A stretch of 64,000 bases of DNA, taken from positions 876,001 through 940,000 of the forward strand of contig NZ_JASGBI010000001.1 in the NCBI RefSeq assembly GCF_030053425.1, read 5' to 3'. The notes beneath the pieces are model-generated. The model was not told the DNA's origin. It ran no database searches and worked only from the letters and a program-made list of their open reading frames with translations. Position 1 is the stretch's first letter. Every line of letters starts with the position of its first letter. The DNA comes from Lysobacter stagni (GTDB lineage Bacteria; Pseudomonadota; Gammaproteobacteria; Xanthomonadales; Xanthomonadaceae). Of the stretch, positions 38,886-46,512 are shown piece by piece. A program made the position numbers and the translations under genes.

Positions 38886-40409
38886 TCACGGTTCCCATCC
38901 GTTGAAACTGGTGAACGGCGGCACGTAGCCGATGGCATCGAGGCAGGTCGCGTCGAGCTTCTTCGCGTCCTTCGATTCGATGAACTGGCCGACGAGCTTG
39001 GGCATGCAACCCACGCCGCCCACGTTGTGGCCCTGTCCGCGCAGCACCAGGTGGCGCGCATTGGGCAGGCCGGCGCGCACGCGCTCGGCGAATGCCGGCG
39101 GCGTGACCGGATCGATCTCGCCCGACAACAGCAGCGCGGGCACGTTGGATCGCAACGGCTGATCGAAGTCCGCCGGGCGCTTGCCGGTCGGCCACGTCCT
39201 GCACGCGGCGAAGAAGGCAGTCGCCACGTCCGGCCCGAGCACGGTGCTTGCATCGTCCGGGTTCGCTTGGAAGCGGTCCGCGTCTTCGGCGCAGATCACC
39301 GACCACTGCATCGCACGTGTCATCTGCCCGCCGACGTCGCGCGTCATCATCTCGGCCAGTGCCATCAGCGGTGCGTACTCGCCGCGGTCGGCTTCGTCGA
39401 TCACCACGGGCAGCAGCGAGGCCATCTGCGGCATGTACGAGAACAGATGCGTCACGCCCACCACCGTATCGGCGGTGAGGGTGTCGCGCTTGCGCTCGCC
39501 GGAAGACGGGTCGCGGTAGTCCACCTGGACCGGCGCCGCCTGCAGCCGCTGCTTCACTTCCAACAACTGCGTGTGCAGGTCCTTGGGGAAACGCTTGCGA
39601 CAGGTCGGCTGGCTCTGGCAGTGCGCGACCTGGAGATCGAGCGCGCGCTCGAACGTGCGTGCGAACTCGCCGCCCACCACCAGATCGTTGGGCGCCACGC
39701 CGTCCAGCACCAGGCTGCGCGTACGCGTGGGATGGCGCATCGCGAACTGCTGCGCCAGGCGCGTGCCGTACGACACGCCCACCAGGTTGACCTGCGGCAC
39801 GCCCAGCGCGACGCGCACCGCTTCCAGGTCCGCGACGGCCTGCGTGGTCGTGTACAGCCGCGGATCGGCCTTGCCGTCCAGTGCCTTCGCGCACGCTGCG
39901 GCGTAGTCGGCGATCGCGCCGGCATCGGCTTCGGCGGCCGTGGTGAGTTCGAGTTCGCGACCGTTCGCATCACGGCAACGCAGCGGGCTGAGCTTGCCCG
40001 TCCCACGCTGGTCGATCAGCACGATGTCGCGCTGCTTGCGCACATCGCGCAGTGCCGCGTCGATCTGCGCCGCGTATTCGGTGGCGGCCTGTCCCGGTCC
40101 ACCGGCGAGGAAGAACACCGGGTCGGGCGTCCCGCCGGCCTGGTCGCGCGCGGGCAGCCACGCGATGTTCAGCGCAATGCGCCGCCCGTGCGGCGCGGCC
40201 GGATCCTCCGGTACTTCGAAACGCGCGCACTGCGCGTCGATGCTCCCCTGTGCCATCGCACCCGACAGCGTGCAGGGCTCGAAGGCGATGGAACCGAAGT
40301 GCCGCTGCGCGGCCGCCTTCGCGTCCTGTGTCGCGTCGTTGGCCGGACGGCAGGCGGCCAGCCAGCAGACCGCCGCGAGCGCGGCGATCCATCCACGGGT
40401 GTCGCGCAT
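38886..40409 (-). CDS. Alpha/beta hydrolase lipoprotein (TAP-like, S33 family)
   Basis: A 507-residue hydrolase resembling secreted tripeptidyl aminopeptidases. The signal MRDTRGWIAALAAVCWLAAC gives lipidated Cys20. The fold shows the oxyanion region FFLAGGPGQAATE, VLIDQRGTGKLSP, nucleophile GVSYGTR, catalytic Asp in LSGEIDPVTPP and His in RGQGHNVGG. It is 28 bases upstream of the ABC ATPase on the same strand and may be co-transcribed. Likely role: peptide or ester hydrolysis in the envelope. Confidence 0.9.
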   Translation of the reverse strand: MRDTRGWIAALAAVCWLAACRPANDATQDAKAAAQRHFGSIAFEPCTLSGAMAQGSIDAQCARFEVPEDPAAPHGRRIALNIAWLPARDQAGGTPDPVFFLAGGPGQAATEYAAQIDAALRDVRKQRDIVLIDQRGTGKLSPLRCRDANGRELELTTAAEADAGAIADYAAACAKALDGKADPRLYTTTQAVADLEAVRVALGVPQVNLVGVSYGTRLAQQFAMRHPTRTRSLVLDGVAPNDLVVGGEFARTFERALDLQVAHCQSQPTCRKRFPKDLHTQLLEVKQRLQAAPVQVDYRDPSSGERKRDTLTADTVVGVTHLFSYMPQMASLLPVVIDEADRGEYAPLMALAEMMTRDVGGQMTRAMQWSVICAEDADRFQANPDDASTVLGPDVATAFFAACRTWPTGKRPADFDQPLRSNVPALLLSGEIDPVTPPAFAERVRAGLPNARHLVLRGQGHNVGGVGCMPKLVGQFIESKDAKKLDATCLDAIGYVPPFTSFNGWEP

Positions 40410-40497
40410 GATTCCCTCAAGTCTTTTGGCGAAGCACCTTCAGCATGACAGAAGGGGCGCACAAGCTGAATGCGGGTCGAGGGAACCGGCGGTGCGA

Positions 40498-40689
40498 TCA
40501 GGCCGCCGGCTGCATGTGGCACGCACGGCGTGCCAGAGCGTGGCCGGCCTTGTGCACCCAGGTGTTGCTCCAGGCCGCGGGCAGCAGGAGGAACACCAAG
40601 GCGATGACTTCCGCCGCATCGATGAGGACCGCGGACGAACGGGCCAACGGCCTGCCGACGACGATGGAACCGGTGGTCGCCATGGGCAT
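40498..40689 (-). CDS. Possible small membrane protein
   Basis: A 63-residue reading frame with one hydrophobic stretch (AEVIALVFLLLPAAW) and a basic tail. No convincing ribosome-binding site precedes it, and no family is recognised. It lies downstream of the ferredoxin reductase on the same strand. It may be spurious. Confidence 0.25.
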   Translation of the reverse strand: MPMATTGSIVVGRPLARSSAVLIDAAEVIALVFLLLPAAWSNTWVHKAGHALARRACHMQPAA

Positions 40690-40709
40690 AAGCCGTGGGC
40701 GACCCTCGC

Positions 40710-41477
40710 TCACTTGCTGCTGACGTACTTCTCGCGGCGGATCTGCGGCACCGGCAAGCCGTCTGCTTTCAGCGCCTCGAAGCAGGCATCGACCATGTTG
40801 GGATTGCCGCACAGGTAAGCGATGTCGCCCCCGGCGTTCGGTGCGAACTCGGACAGGAACTGCTGCACGTAGCCGCGTCGCACGTCGGCATGCGCATGCG
40901 GTGAGTCGGCCGCCGGCAGTTCGCGCGAGAAGCAGGGCACGAAGCGGAAATGATCGGGGTGGCGCTGCGCGAACGCGCGGAACTCATCGCCGTACAGCAG
41001 CTCATCGGGCGTGCGTGCGCCGAAGAGCAGGACCGCGCGGACGCCGCGTTCGCGGATCAGCGCCTCCAGTTGCGGCAACATCGCGCGATACGGAGTCACG
41101 CCCGTGCCGGTACCGATCAGCAGATAGCGTTCGTTGGTGTCGCCCGTCATCAGGCAGAAGCGCCCGAATGGGCCGCTCGCATCCACCCGGCCGCCGCCTT
41201 CCAACCCCTCGAACAGCGCCGTGGCGGCGCCGCCAGGCACGTAGCTCACGGCGATCTCGACCGCTTCGCCCGGGCCCAGCGCGTGATCGTGGATGGTGGC
41301 GAGCGAATAGCTGCGCTTGGTCGCGGTGCCGTCGGCGTACTGGAAATGCACCTGGATGAACTGGCCCGGGATGAAATCCAGCGGCTGGCCGTCATCGCGC
41401 ACGAACGTGTAGTGGCCCACGGTAGGCGCCAGCATGCGACGCGAGACGAGCTTGAGCGGAAAGTGCTGGATGGCCAC
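40710..41477 (-). CDS. fpr: Ferredoxin/flavodoxin-NADP+ reductase
   Basis: A 255-residue FAD enzyme passing electrons between NADPH and ferredoxin or flavodoxin. RSYSLATIHD binds FAD, GTGTGVTPYRAMLPQL binds NADP, YLCGNPNMVDACFEAL is the late nucleotide motif, and REKYVSSK is the typical short C-terminus of bacterial Fpr. The start is taken as GTG 41477; an in-frame TTG at 41498 is possible. It is divergent from an ABC transporter operon, 101 bases apart. Confidence 0.92.
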   Translation of the reverse strand: MAIQHFPLKLVSRRMLAPTVGHYTFVRDDGQPLDFIPGQFIQVHFQYADGTATKRSYSLATIHDHALGPGEAVEIAVSYVPGGAATALFEGLEGGGRVDASGPFGRFCLMTGDTNERYLLIGTGTGVTPYRAMLPQLEALIRERGVRAVLLFGARTPDELLYGDEFRAFAQRHPDHFRFVPCFSRELPAADSPHAHADVRRGYVQQFLSEFAPNAGGDIAYLCGNPNMVDACFEALKADGLPVPQIRREKYVSSK

Positions 41478-41578
41478 GGGATACCGTCGATAGCGCAACA
41501 GTGTGTGGCCGGAGTGCCGCCACGAGGCCGCCTATACTACCGTCTATCGCCGCGCGGCTCGCGGCGCAGGCCTTCACG

Positions 41579-42574
41579 ATGACCCCGGCTTCCCCGCATT
41601 CCCCCGCCGATCCGTCCGCACCCGCATTGTCGGTGCGCGAGCTGCGCAAGACCTACGACAACCGCGTGGAGGCGCTCAAGGGCGTCTCGCTGGACGTGGC
41701 ACCTGGCGACTTCTTTGCCCTGCTCGGACCCAACGGCGCGGGCAAGAGCACGCTCATCGGCATCGTCAGTTCGCTGGTCAACCTCAGCGCCGGCTCGGTC
41801 TCGATCTTCGGCGTGGACCTGGCCCGGCATCGCGATTCGGCGATGCGCCTGATCGGCCTGGTGCCGCAGGAACTGAACTTCAACATGTTCGAAAAGCCCG
41901 TCGACATCCTGGTCAACTACGCCGGCTTCTATGGCGTGCCGCGCGAGCAGGCGCTGCGCCGCGCCGAAGTGGAACTCAAGCGCGCGCAGTTGTGGGAGAA
42001 GGCGAACGTGATGAGCCGCACGCTGTCGGGCGGCATGAAACGCCGGTTGATGATCGCCCGCGCCATGATGACGCAACCCAGGCTGCTGATCCTCGACGAG
42101 CCCACCGCCGGCGTGGATATCGAGATCCGTCGCGGCATGTGGAAGACGCTGAAGGAGATCAACGCCGCCGGCACGACGATCATCCTCACCACGCATTACC
42201 TGGAGGAAGCGGAGAGCCTGTGCCGCAACCTGGCCATCATCGACCGCGGCCGCATCGTCGAGCAGGGTCCGATGAAGGCATTGCTGGCCAAGCTCGACGT
42301 CGAAGGTTTCCTGTTGGATATCGACGGACACCTGCCGGCCACGCTGCCGGCCATCGACGGCACCACGCTGGTGGCCACCGACAACCACACCCTCGACATC
42401 GAGATGCCGCGCGCGATGGACCTCAACCGCGTGTTCGCCGCGCTGGGCGATGCGGGCATCCGCGTGCGTTCGATGCGCACCAAGTCCAACCGCCTGGAAG
42501 AACTGTTCCTCCGGCTCACGGGCGAGAACGCACAGGACGGCACCGCCCAGACGCCGCCGGAGCAGGTCGCATGA
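41579..42574 (+). CDS. ABC transporter ATP-binding protein (YadG-like)
   Basis: A 331-residue ATPase. It contains Walker A LLGPNGAGKSTLIG, Q-loop VPQELNFNMFEKP, signature LSGGMKRRLMIARAM, Walker B LLILDEPTAGVD and switch His TTHYLEEAE. An extra C-terminal domain of about 90 residues follows, as in drug- and polysaccharide-exporter ATPases of the YadG/CcmA group. The stop overlaps the permease start (ATGA). Confidence 0.93.
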   Translation: MTPASPHSPADPSAPALSVRELRKTYDNRVEALKGVSLDVAPGDFFALLGPNGAGKSTLIGIVSSLVNLSAGSVSIFGVDLARHRDSAMRLIGLVPQELNFNMFEKPVDILVNYAGFYGVPREQALRRAEVELKRAQLWEKANVMSRTLSGGMKRRLMIARAMMTQPRLLILDEPTAGVDIEIRRGMWKTLKEINAAGTTIILTTHYLEEAESLCRNLAIIDRGRIVEQGPMKALLAKLDVEGFLLDIDGHLPATLPAIDGTTLVATDNHTLDIEMPRAMDLNRVFAALGDAGIRVRSMRTKSNRLEELFLRLTGENAQDGTAQTPPEQVA

Positions 42575-43386
42575 GCCAGACCATGAACGACACCACCGCC
42601 ACGACCGAACCCACCGACATGCAACGCAATCTCGTCGCGCTGGGCACCGTGGTGCGCCGCGAGGTCAATCGCATCCTGCGCATCTGGGGCCAGACCCTGG
42701 TGCCGCCGGCGATCACGATGACGCTGTACTTCCTGATCTTCGGCGGCCTCATCGGCTCGCGCGTGGGCATGATGGACGGCATCAAGTACATGGATTTCAT
42801 CGTCCCCGGCCTGGTGATGATGAGCGTGATCCAGAACAGCTACGGCAACATCTCCTCCTCGTTCTTCGGCGCCAAGTTCGGCCGTCACGTGGAAGAACTG
42901 CTGGTCAGCCCGATGCCCAACTGGGTGATCCTCACCGGTTACGTCGCCGGCGCCGTGCTGCGCGGGTTGATGGTTGGCGCGATCGTGCTGGTGATCTCGA
43001 TGTTCTTCACCCGCGTGAGCATGCCGCACCCGCTGGTCACCTTCACCACGGTGCTGCTGGGCGCGACGATCTTCTCGCTGGCCGGCTTCGTCAACGCGGT
43101 GTACGCGAAGAAGTTCGACGACATCGCCATCGTGCCGACCTTCATCCTCACGCCGCTGACCTACCTGGGCGGCGTGTTCTATTCGGTGAAGCTGCTGCCG
43201 CCGTGGGCCGAGGCGATGACGCACGCCAACCCGATCTTCTACATGGTCAACGCGTTCCGTTACGGACTGCTCGGCGTGTCGGATGTACCGCTGTGGGTGT
43301 CCTACTCCCTGATGCTGGCCTTCGTCGCGGTGCTGGCGTCGCTGGGGCTGTGGCTGCTCAAGCGCGGTGTGGGGCTGCGCAGCTGA
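42571..43386 (+). CDS. ABC-2 type transporter permease (YadH-like)
   Basis: A 271-residue permease with six predicted transmembrane helices. The amphipathic connecting sequence MDFIVPGLVMMSVIQNSYGNISSSFFGAKFGRHVEELLVSPMPNW is a strong match to YadH. PTFILTPLTYLGGVFYSV and NPIFYMVNAFRYGLLG are further ABC-2 hallmarks. It starts inside the ATPase stop codon, giving translational coupling. The exported substrate is unknown. Confidence 0.93.
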   Translation: MSQTMNDTTATTEPTDMQRNLVALGTVVRREVNRILRIWGQTLVPPAITMTLYFLIFGGLIGSRVGMMDGIKYMDFIVPGLVMMSVIQNSYGNISSSFFGAKFGRHVEELLVSPMPNWVILTGYVAGAVLRGLMVGAIVLVISMFFTRVSMPHPLVTFTTVLLGATIFSLAGFVNAVYAKKFDDIAIVPTFILTPLTYLGGVFYSVKLLPPWAEAMTHANPIFYMVNAFRYGLLGVSDVPLWVSYSLMLAFVAVLASLGLWLLKRGVGLRS

Positions 43387-43479
43387 CGGACTGCGGATGG
43401 AGCGTTTCGGATTGATCCCATGGAGGGGCGGTTCCGGGACGAACTAGAAAGGACGGACGTCCCCAAGCGAAAGTCCGCC

Positions 43480-43890
43480 ATGTTCCTCAAGTCAACAAGA
43501 CGCATCGCTCTGCTGTCGATCCTGCTTGCGGTCACCGTCCTTGCCGGTTGCTCCGGGCAAGACAAGAAGCTGCTCGCAGATCCCAGAGTCGGCGACCTGT
43601 ACGCCGCCGAGATCACCCAGTTCAGTGCCGTCGCGGATGACGAGGGCAACACCGTCGAAGACGGTTACGGCCTGCTGAAGGTGACCGGCGTTAGCGAGCA
43701 GGAAATCAAGGTCGTCACCACGGCGTGGTATCAGGACACCAAGCGCGGCCTCCTGAAGGAACTGCGCAAGAGCCCGGCCTCCCAGCAATGGGACCTCACT
43801 GACGTCATCACCGTGAAGCGTGCCGAGCTTGCGGGGTTGCGCGACGAAGGGCAGATCATCAGCGTCCGCCGGGTCGACACCGGCAACTGA
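43480..43890 (+). CDS. Small lipoprotein of unknown function
   Basis: A 136-residue lipoprotein: signal MFLKSTRRIALLSILLAVTVLAGC with Cys24. The mature part of about 110 residues contains LLADPRVGDLYAAEITQF and later TVKRAELAGLRDEGQIISVRRV. No known domain is recognised. An upstream in-frame ATG at 43420 would displace the signal from the N-terminus. A terminator hairpin follows. Confidence 0.7.
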   Translation: MFLKSTRRIALLSILLAVTVLAGCSGQDKKLLADPRVGDLYAAEITQFSAVADDEGNTVEDGYGLLKVTGVSEQEIKVVTTAWYQDTKRGLLKELRKSPASQQWDLTDVITVKRAELAGLRDEGQIISVRRVDTGN

Positions 43891-43940
43891 AGCCCGGTCG
43901 CGCGGCCGGTCTGAATCACGCGCGGTGAACCGCGGATCGA

Positions 43941-43968
43941 AATGGCCTGGCGGCAAAGCCAGGCCATT
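43941..43968. terminator. Hairpin terminator after the small lipoprotein
   Basis: AATGGCCTGGC (43941-43951) and GCCAGGCCATT (43958-43968) form a perfect 11-bp stem with a 6-base loop. Only a short T-containing tail follows. Confidence 0.6.
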
Positions 43969-44098
43969 CGCATTTCAGCGTGGTGGCGCCCGCCACGCAC
44001 CACAGTGGGCAAGGGTCCTCTCCGCCGCCGAGGCTATGATTCCAGCGTGCACGCAGCACGTGCAGACCAGCGGACCATCGATCGGAGGCCGGACAACC

Positions 44099-45040
44099 AT
44101 GCGCATCCTTGTACTCGGCGCCGGCGGCACCGGCGGATACTTCGGCGGGCGCCTGGCGCAGTCCGGAGCGGACATCACCTTCCTCGTGCGTCCCGCGCGT
44201 GCGTCGCAGCTGCAGGCCGAAGGCCTCGCCATCCGCAGTCCGCTCGGCGACGCCAATGTGGATGTCGCCCACGTTACCGCCGAGGCATTGCCCGCGCTGG
44301 TGCGCGAACGGCCCTTCGACATGGTGCTGCTCAGCTGCAAGGCCTACGACCTCGATAGCGCGATGGACGCCATTGCGCCTGCGATGCAGGGCGGGGCGTG
44401 GGTGCTGCCCATCCTCAACGGTCTGCGCCACTACGCACCGTTGGACGAAAGGTTCGGTGCCCGGAACGTGGTCGGCGGCCTGTGCTTCATCAGTGCGATG
44501 AAGGGCGAGCGAGGCGAGATCCTTCACCTGGGCCAGCCCGCCTCCATCACGTTCGGCGAACGGCAAGGCGAGCGCGACAGCGAGCGCACGGCCGCACTCG
44601 CGCACCTGTGCGCGCAGGCCGGCATCGACCATGTGCGTTCGTTCGATATCGCCCGCGAGCAGTGGACCAAGTTCACCTTCCTCGCCACGCTCGCCGCCGG
44701 GACGTGCCTGATGCGCAGCGCGGTCGGTGGCATCGTTGCGACCGAAGGTGGGGACGCCTTCATGCGCGCGCTGTACGACGAATGCGTCGCCGTGGCCGAT
44801 GCCGCCGGGCAGCCCATCGCCGCGCAGGCACAGCAGACCGCGCTGCGGACGCTCACGCAGGCGGGTTCGTCGCTGAAGGCCTCGATGCTGCGCGACCTGG
44901 AAGCAGGGCAACGCGTGGAGGCGATGCAGATCGTCGGCGACCTGCTGCACCGCGCACGCGATGCCGGCCATGAGGCGCCGCGTCTGGCCACGGCCTGGTG
45001 CCACCTCCAGGCCTACGAAGCGAGCCTCCAACCGCGCTGA
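44099..45040 (+). CDS. panE: 2-dehydropantoate 2-reductase family protein
   Basis: A 313-residue NADPH-dependent reductase-type protein. The Rossmann start is MRILVLGAGGTGGYFGGRLAQSG; LLSCKAYDLDSAM carries the conserved Lys region, LNGLRH gives the Asn site, and KFTFLATLAAGTCLMRS is the helical-domain signature of PanE/ApbA. It converts ketopantoate to pantoate in the coenzyme A pathway, though paralogues of this family often act on other 2-oxo acids. GGAGG stands 10 bases before the ATG. Confidence 0.85.
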   Translation: MRILVLGAGGTGGYFGGRLAQSGADITFLVRPARASQLQAEGLAIRSPLGDANVDVAHVTAEALPALVRERPFDMVLLSCKAYDLDSAMDAIAPAMQGGAWVLPILNGLRHYAPLDERFGARNVVGGLCFISAMKGERGEILHLGQPASITFGERQGERDSERTAALAHLCAQAGIDHVRSFDIAREQWTKFTFLATLAAGTCLMRSAVGGIVATEGGDAFMRALYDECVAVADAAGQPIAAQAQQTALRTLTQAGSSLKASMLRDLEAGQRVEAMQIVGDLLHRARDAGHEAPRLATAWCHLQAYEASLQPR

Positions 45041-45066
45041 ACCGGTGCGCAGGCGCGCGGGCTTCG

Positions 45067-45441
45067 TTACGACGCGAGAGACGTCCCCGCGTCGTGCAAC
45101 GGCGGGCGATCGAAGCGATAGCCGTAGCCGGGAACCGTGTGCAGGTACCGCGGGTGGTGGACGTCCTCGCCCAGCGCCCGGCGCAATCGGGCGATGTTCC
45201 GGTGCAGGGTGCCGGGAGCGACCGCAGCTCGCCCCCATACCGCGTCGAGGATCTCATCCGGCGAGAACACCTGGCCCGGTGCCCGCGCCAGCAGGCACAG
45301 CACGGCGAATGCCCGGGTTCCCAACGGTTGCTCATGACCCGCGCGAAGCAGGCGCCGACCGGGCAGGTCGAGCGCCACGTCGTCGAACGCAAGTACGGCC
45401 GGGTCGGGGAAGTTCATACCAGTCGCGACGAAGTCACCCAT
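45067..45441 (-). CDS. Stand-alone winged-helix (OmpR/CadC-type) DNA-binding protein
   Basis: A 124-residue protein that is essentially one Trans_reg_C winged helix: PLGTRAFAVLCLLARAPGQVFSPDEILDAVWGR, then TLHRNIARLRRALGEDVHHPRYLHTVPGYGYRF. There is no receiver domain and no transmembrane helix, unlike OmpR or CadC. The start is ATG 45441, with an internal ATG at 45417 as an alternative. The targets are unknown. Confidence 0.8.
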   Translation of the reverse strand: MGDFVATGMNFPDPAVLAFDDVALDLPGRRLLRAGHEQPLGTRAFAVLCLLARAPGQVFSPDEILDAVWGRAAVAPGTLHRNIARLRRALGEDVHHPRYLHTVPGYGYRFDRPPLHDAGTSLAS

Positions 45442-45561
45442 CAGAGGATACGCAGCGCGGGCAGGGACACGGCCTAGCGTTGTCCCAAGACCCGGATGAA
45501 AGCCGTGTGGACGCTGCCGATCCGCTGTCCCGGCAAGGCAGCCGGCTAACCCCGGACGCCG

Positions 45562-46362
45562 TCAGCGGGGCGTGGGAAGGCGGAAGAAGGTCCGCGCGTT
45601 CTGCGTCGTGGTGCGGGCGGTCTCGGCCACGTCTTCCTGCCGGTCACGCGCCAGCTCCTCGACGATATGCGCCAGGAACATCGGCTCGTTGCGCCGGTGC
45701 GAGGGCGCCGGTTTGATCGTGCGTGGCAGCAGGTAGGGCGCGTCGGTCTCGATCAACAGGCGGTTGGCCGGGATGTGCCTCACCAGCTCGCGCAGGTGCT
45801 GGCCGCGCCGCTCGTCGCACAGCCAGCCGGTGATGCCGATGTACCAGTCGCGGTCGAGGTAGTCGAACATCTCCTCGCGCGTGCCGGTGAAACAGTGCAC
45901 GACGGCGGGACCGCGCAGCCGGCCGTCGAAGTTGGTCATCATCGCCATGAAGTCGGCGTGCGCATCGCGCTGGTGCAGGAACAGCGGTTTGCCGGTGTCA
46001 ACGGCGATCTGCAGCTGCAGTTCGAAGGCACGCCGCTGCGCCGGCCGCGGCGAGAAATCGCGGAAGTAATCCAGTCCGCATTCGCCGACGGCTACCACCT
46101 CGCTGTGCGCATGCAGCTGGCGCATCTCCGCATCGCACTCGGAGGTGTACTCGGTGGCGTGGTGCGGGTGCACGCCGGCGGTGGCGAACAGCTCGCCGGG
46201 GTGCTGGCGGGCCAGCTTCAGCGCCAGCGGCGAATGCTCGCGGCTGGCACCGGTGATCACCATCTGCACCACGCCGTTCTCACGGGCGCGCGCCAGCACC
46301 GCATCACGGTCGTGGTCGAAGGAGTCGTGGGTGAGGTTGGCGCCGATGTCGATCAGATGCAC
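45562..46362 (-). CDS. tatD: TatD-family metal-dependent hydrolase
   Basis: A 266-residue TIM-barrel metal-dependent deoxyribonuclease. Metal-site motifs are DIGANLTHDSF, ATAGVHPHHA, GECGLDYFRDFSPRPAQ, FLHQRDAH, VHCFTGT and IETDAPYLLPR. It resembles E. coli TatD more than YcfH (GECGLDYF...). I used GTG 46362; it lacks a clear ribosome-binding site, and longer starts would add an unrelated leader. It is divergent from hrpB. Confidence 0.92.
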   Translation of the reverse strand: MHLIDIGANLTHDSFDHDRDAVLARARENGVVQMVITGASREHSPLALKLARQHPGELFATAGVHPHHATEYTSECDAEMRQLHAHSEVVAVGECGLDYFRDFSPRPAQRRAFELQLQIAVDTGKPLFLHQRDAHADFMAMMTNFDGRLRGPAVVHCFTGTREEMFDYLDRDWYIGITGWLCDERRGQHLRELVRHIPANRLLIETDAPYLLPRTIKPAPSHRRNEPMFLAHIVEELARDRQEDVAETARTTTQNARTFFRLPTPR

Positions 46363-46512
46363 GGGACTGGGGGCTGCGGCTGAAGTCTGGAGATGTGCGG
46401 AAGCATAACGTGCGGCATCCGGACCTTGCCCTACAGTGCGCGCCGCACAGGAAGGCGGGACAATGCACCGCAGCGACAATCAGTCCCAGTCCCCGTCACA
46501 GCCGCCTACACC